Shown here: positions 62,968 through 64,000 of the stretch, piece after piece
Layout of the letters: every line of letters starts with the position of its first letter
Numbering within the stretch: position 1 is the first letter of the stretch
From: Fimbriiglobus ruber
GTDB lineage: Bacteria > Planctomycetota > Planctomycetia > Gemmatales > Gemmataceae
Direction: 5' to 3'
DNA: 64,000 nt
Assembly (NCBI RefSeq): GCF_002197845.1
Contig: NZ_NIDE01000008.1
Location: 434,001-498,000, forward strand
Position numbers and translations under genes: made by a program
Notes under the pieces: model-generated
Database searches by the model: none
The model's input: only the letters and a program-made list of their open reading frames with translations
What the model was told of the DNA's origin: nothing

Positions 62968-64000
62968 TTACTCCGCGTCCTTCATCGCCGGCAATTTCAT
63001 CATCGACCCGTCCGTCAGGTTGTTGACGATGTGGTCGATCGCGTGATAGGCAGATTCGCCGATGCCTTGCTGGTAAATCGGGGGGTAGATTTGGGCGCGA
63101 ACGGCCATAAACGCGGCAACGATGTCGGGGTCGAACTGGCGGCCGACCTCGCGGGTGAACACCAGATCGATCTGGATGGGGGAGAGCCCCGGGCGGTATC
63201 GCCGCGGGGACATCATGGCGTCGCAGGAGTCGGCGACCGCCAGCACGCGGGCGAGGAGCGGGATCGCCTCGCCCGCCAGCCGGTCGGGGTAACCGGTCCC
63301 GTCGTACCGCTCGTGGTGCCCGCGGACCGCCGGCCGCAACCGGTCGAACGGCTTGATGCTGGCCACGATCCGGTCACTCAGGACCGGGTGCTGTTTAATC
63401 TCCTCGTACTCCTCGGCGGTCAGCTTGCCCGGTTTGTGCAGGACTTCGTCGCGGACGCCAATCTTCCCCAGATCGTGAATCAGGCCGGCGAGGAACACGT
63501 CGCCCTGAAGGGCGGGGGAGAGCCCGAGTTTTTTGGCTAAAAGAGCGGCGATCCGGGCGACCCGCTCGCTGTGCCCGGCCGTGTACGGGTCTTTGGCGTC
63601 GATCACCGCGGTCAGACTGTGGACGAGCCCGAGTAGAAGTTGCTTGACCCCGTTTTGGATTTGCGACCGCTGGGTCAAAAGCATCTTGTAGGCGACCCGC
63701 GCGATTTTCGCGTCGGCCTCGTCGAACTTTTTGTCGGTCCGGAACGTGACCGCGACGATATACCCCGACGTTTGGTCATTCCGGCACAGCAGGGCGGCAT
63801 GCGGTTGCGGTTCCGCGGCAGTTCCATTGGCCGGCTCCTGCGCCGAATTCGCGGCCGGAGTGGTCAGCAGAACCACTTCCCGGTCAGTCGGCGAGTGCGC
63901 CAGGGCGGCTCGGGCGAACCGGCCGCACCACGCCGGGGTCAGCGTCCGCGAGCCGGTCATGGCCGACACTTTTTCGGTCGACCGGGAAAACCAGAACGCG
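62968..64000 (-). CDS. HD-GYP domain protein, 5' end beyond the window
   Basis: HD-GYP enzymes hydrolyse c-di-GMP with a metal pair. The visible product has an N-terminal segment that may be the end of a GAF-like domain (AALLCRNDQTSGYIVAVTFR), a coiled stretch (DEADAKIARVAYKMLLTQRS) and the HD-GYP domain: DPYTAGHSERVARIAALLAK, AGLIHDLGKIGV, HHERYDGTGYPDRLAGEAIP, ARVLAVADSCDAM. All metal ligands appear present, including HD and HH, and the GYP motif is intact. The frame stays open to 64000 (AFWFSRSTEKV before the GTG at 63969), so the gene probably starts outside the window. The PilZ protein at 41322 could be a downstream c-di-GMP receptor, but the genes are far apart. Confidence 0.9.
   Translation of the reverse strand, partial: AFWFSRSTEKVSAMTGSRTLTPAWCGRFARAALAHSPTDREVVLLTTPAANSAQEPANGTAAEPQPHAALLCRNDQTSGYIVAVTFRTDKKFDEADAKIARVAYKMLLTQRSQIQNGVKQLLLGLVHSLTAVIDAKDPYTAGHSERVARIAALLAKKLGLSPALQGDVFLAGLIHDLGKIGVRDEVLHKPGKLTAEEYEEIKQHPVLSDRIVASIKPFDRLRPAVRGHHERYDGTGYPDRLAGEAIPLLARVLAVADSCDAMMSPRRYRPGLSPIQIDLVFTREVGRQFDPDIVAAFMAVRAQIYPPIYQQGIGESAYHAIDHIVNNLTDGSMMKLPAMKDAE

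Overview
The window is high-GC bacterial DNA from a planctomycete, most likely family Gemmataceae. Evidence: a TIGR02996-type repeat-companion domain joined to leucine-rich repeats (6843-7994), three exported PQQ-type beta-propeller proteins, a giant FG-GAP/Ig-like surface protein whose N-terminus carries the motif LESRTTPA, a DUF4058 protein, a futalosine-pathway gene (mqnD), and many long palindromic intergenic repeats. No phage, plasmid, insertion sequence or CRISPR array is visible. The species cannot be named from this window.

Layout. 1-8 kb: a lipoprotein, uvrB, a possible nucleotide-modification (Nmad2-like) protein, a truncated ECF sigma factor, a broken membrane-protein gene, a TIM-barrel-like protein and an LRR protein. 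8-20 kb, all minus strand: iron-type alcohol dehydrogenase plus aldehyde dehydrogenase, DUF4058, then two adenylate-forming ligases interleaved with three PQQ-propeller proteins. 20-25 kb: an exported protein with an LptA/OstA-like C-terminus, phosphofructokinase, an SGNH hydrolase and an esterase. 25-31 kb: one giant repeat protein. 31-35 kb: a sensor kinase and an NtrC-type regulator with a good candidate sigma-54 promoter, then tRNA-Val. 35-39 kb: an isc operon (iscR-iscS-iscU-iscA-hscB, plus an AhpD-like gene). 39-44 kb: mqnD, bpt, PilZ, DUF2262, a membrane protein and YceI. 44-50 kb: ABC ATPase, permease and a membrane-anchored partner, then PIG-L deacetylase. 50-56 kb: glycoside hydrolase family 2, ThuA-like, a PfkB kinase and an ArsR regulator. 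56-64 kb: ftsH, an unusually large tex, and an HD-GYP gene open at the window edge.

Two themes stand out. First, five genes carry apparent frame disruptions (near 5130, 9281, 11783, 27304 and 41949). Three are losses of one base on minus-strand genes; two of these lie in short C or G runs, and the third is visible by comparing near-identical internal repeats. These could be sequence errors or real decay, and the window alone cannot decide. Second, long near-perfect inverted repeats of several families sit mostly just 3' of genes. One holds the stop codons of two convergent genes at its outer edges, and another supplies the C-terminus and stop of a ligase.

The best candidates for new biology are the Tex protein with a low-complexity insertion in its YqgF-like domain and an Arg/Gly/Gln/Pro-rich tail, the PQQ-propeller/ligase/aldehyde-oxidation cluster, the sigma-54-linked two-component pair beside the giant surface protein, and the Nmad2-like protein.
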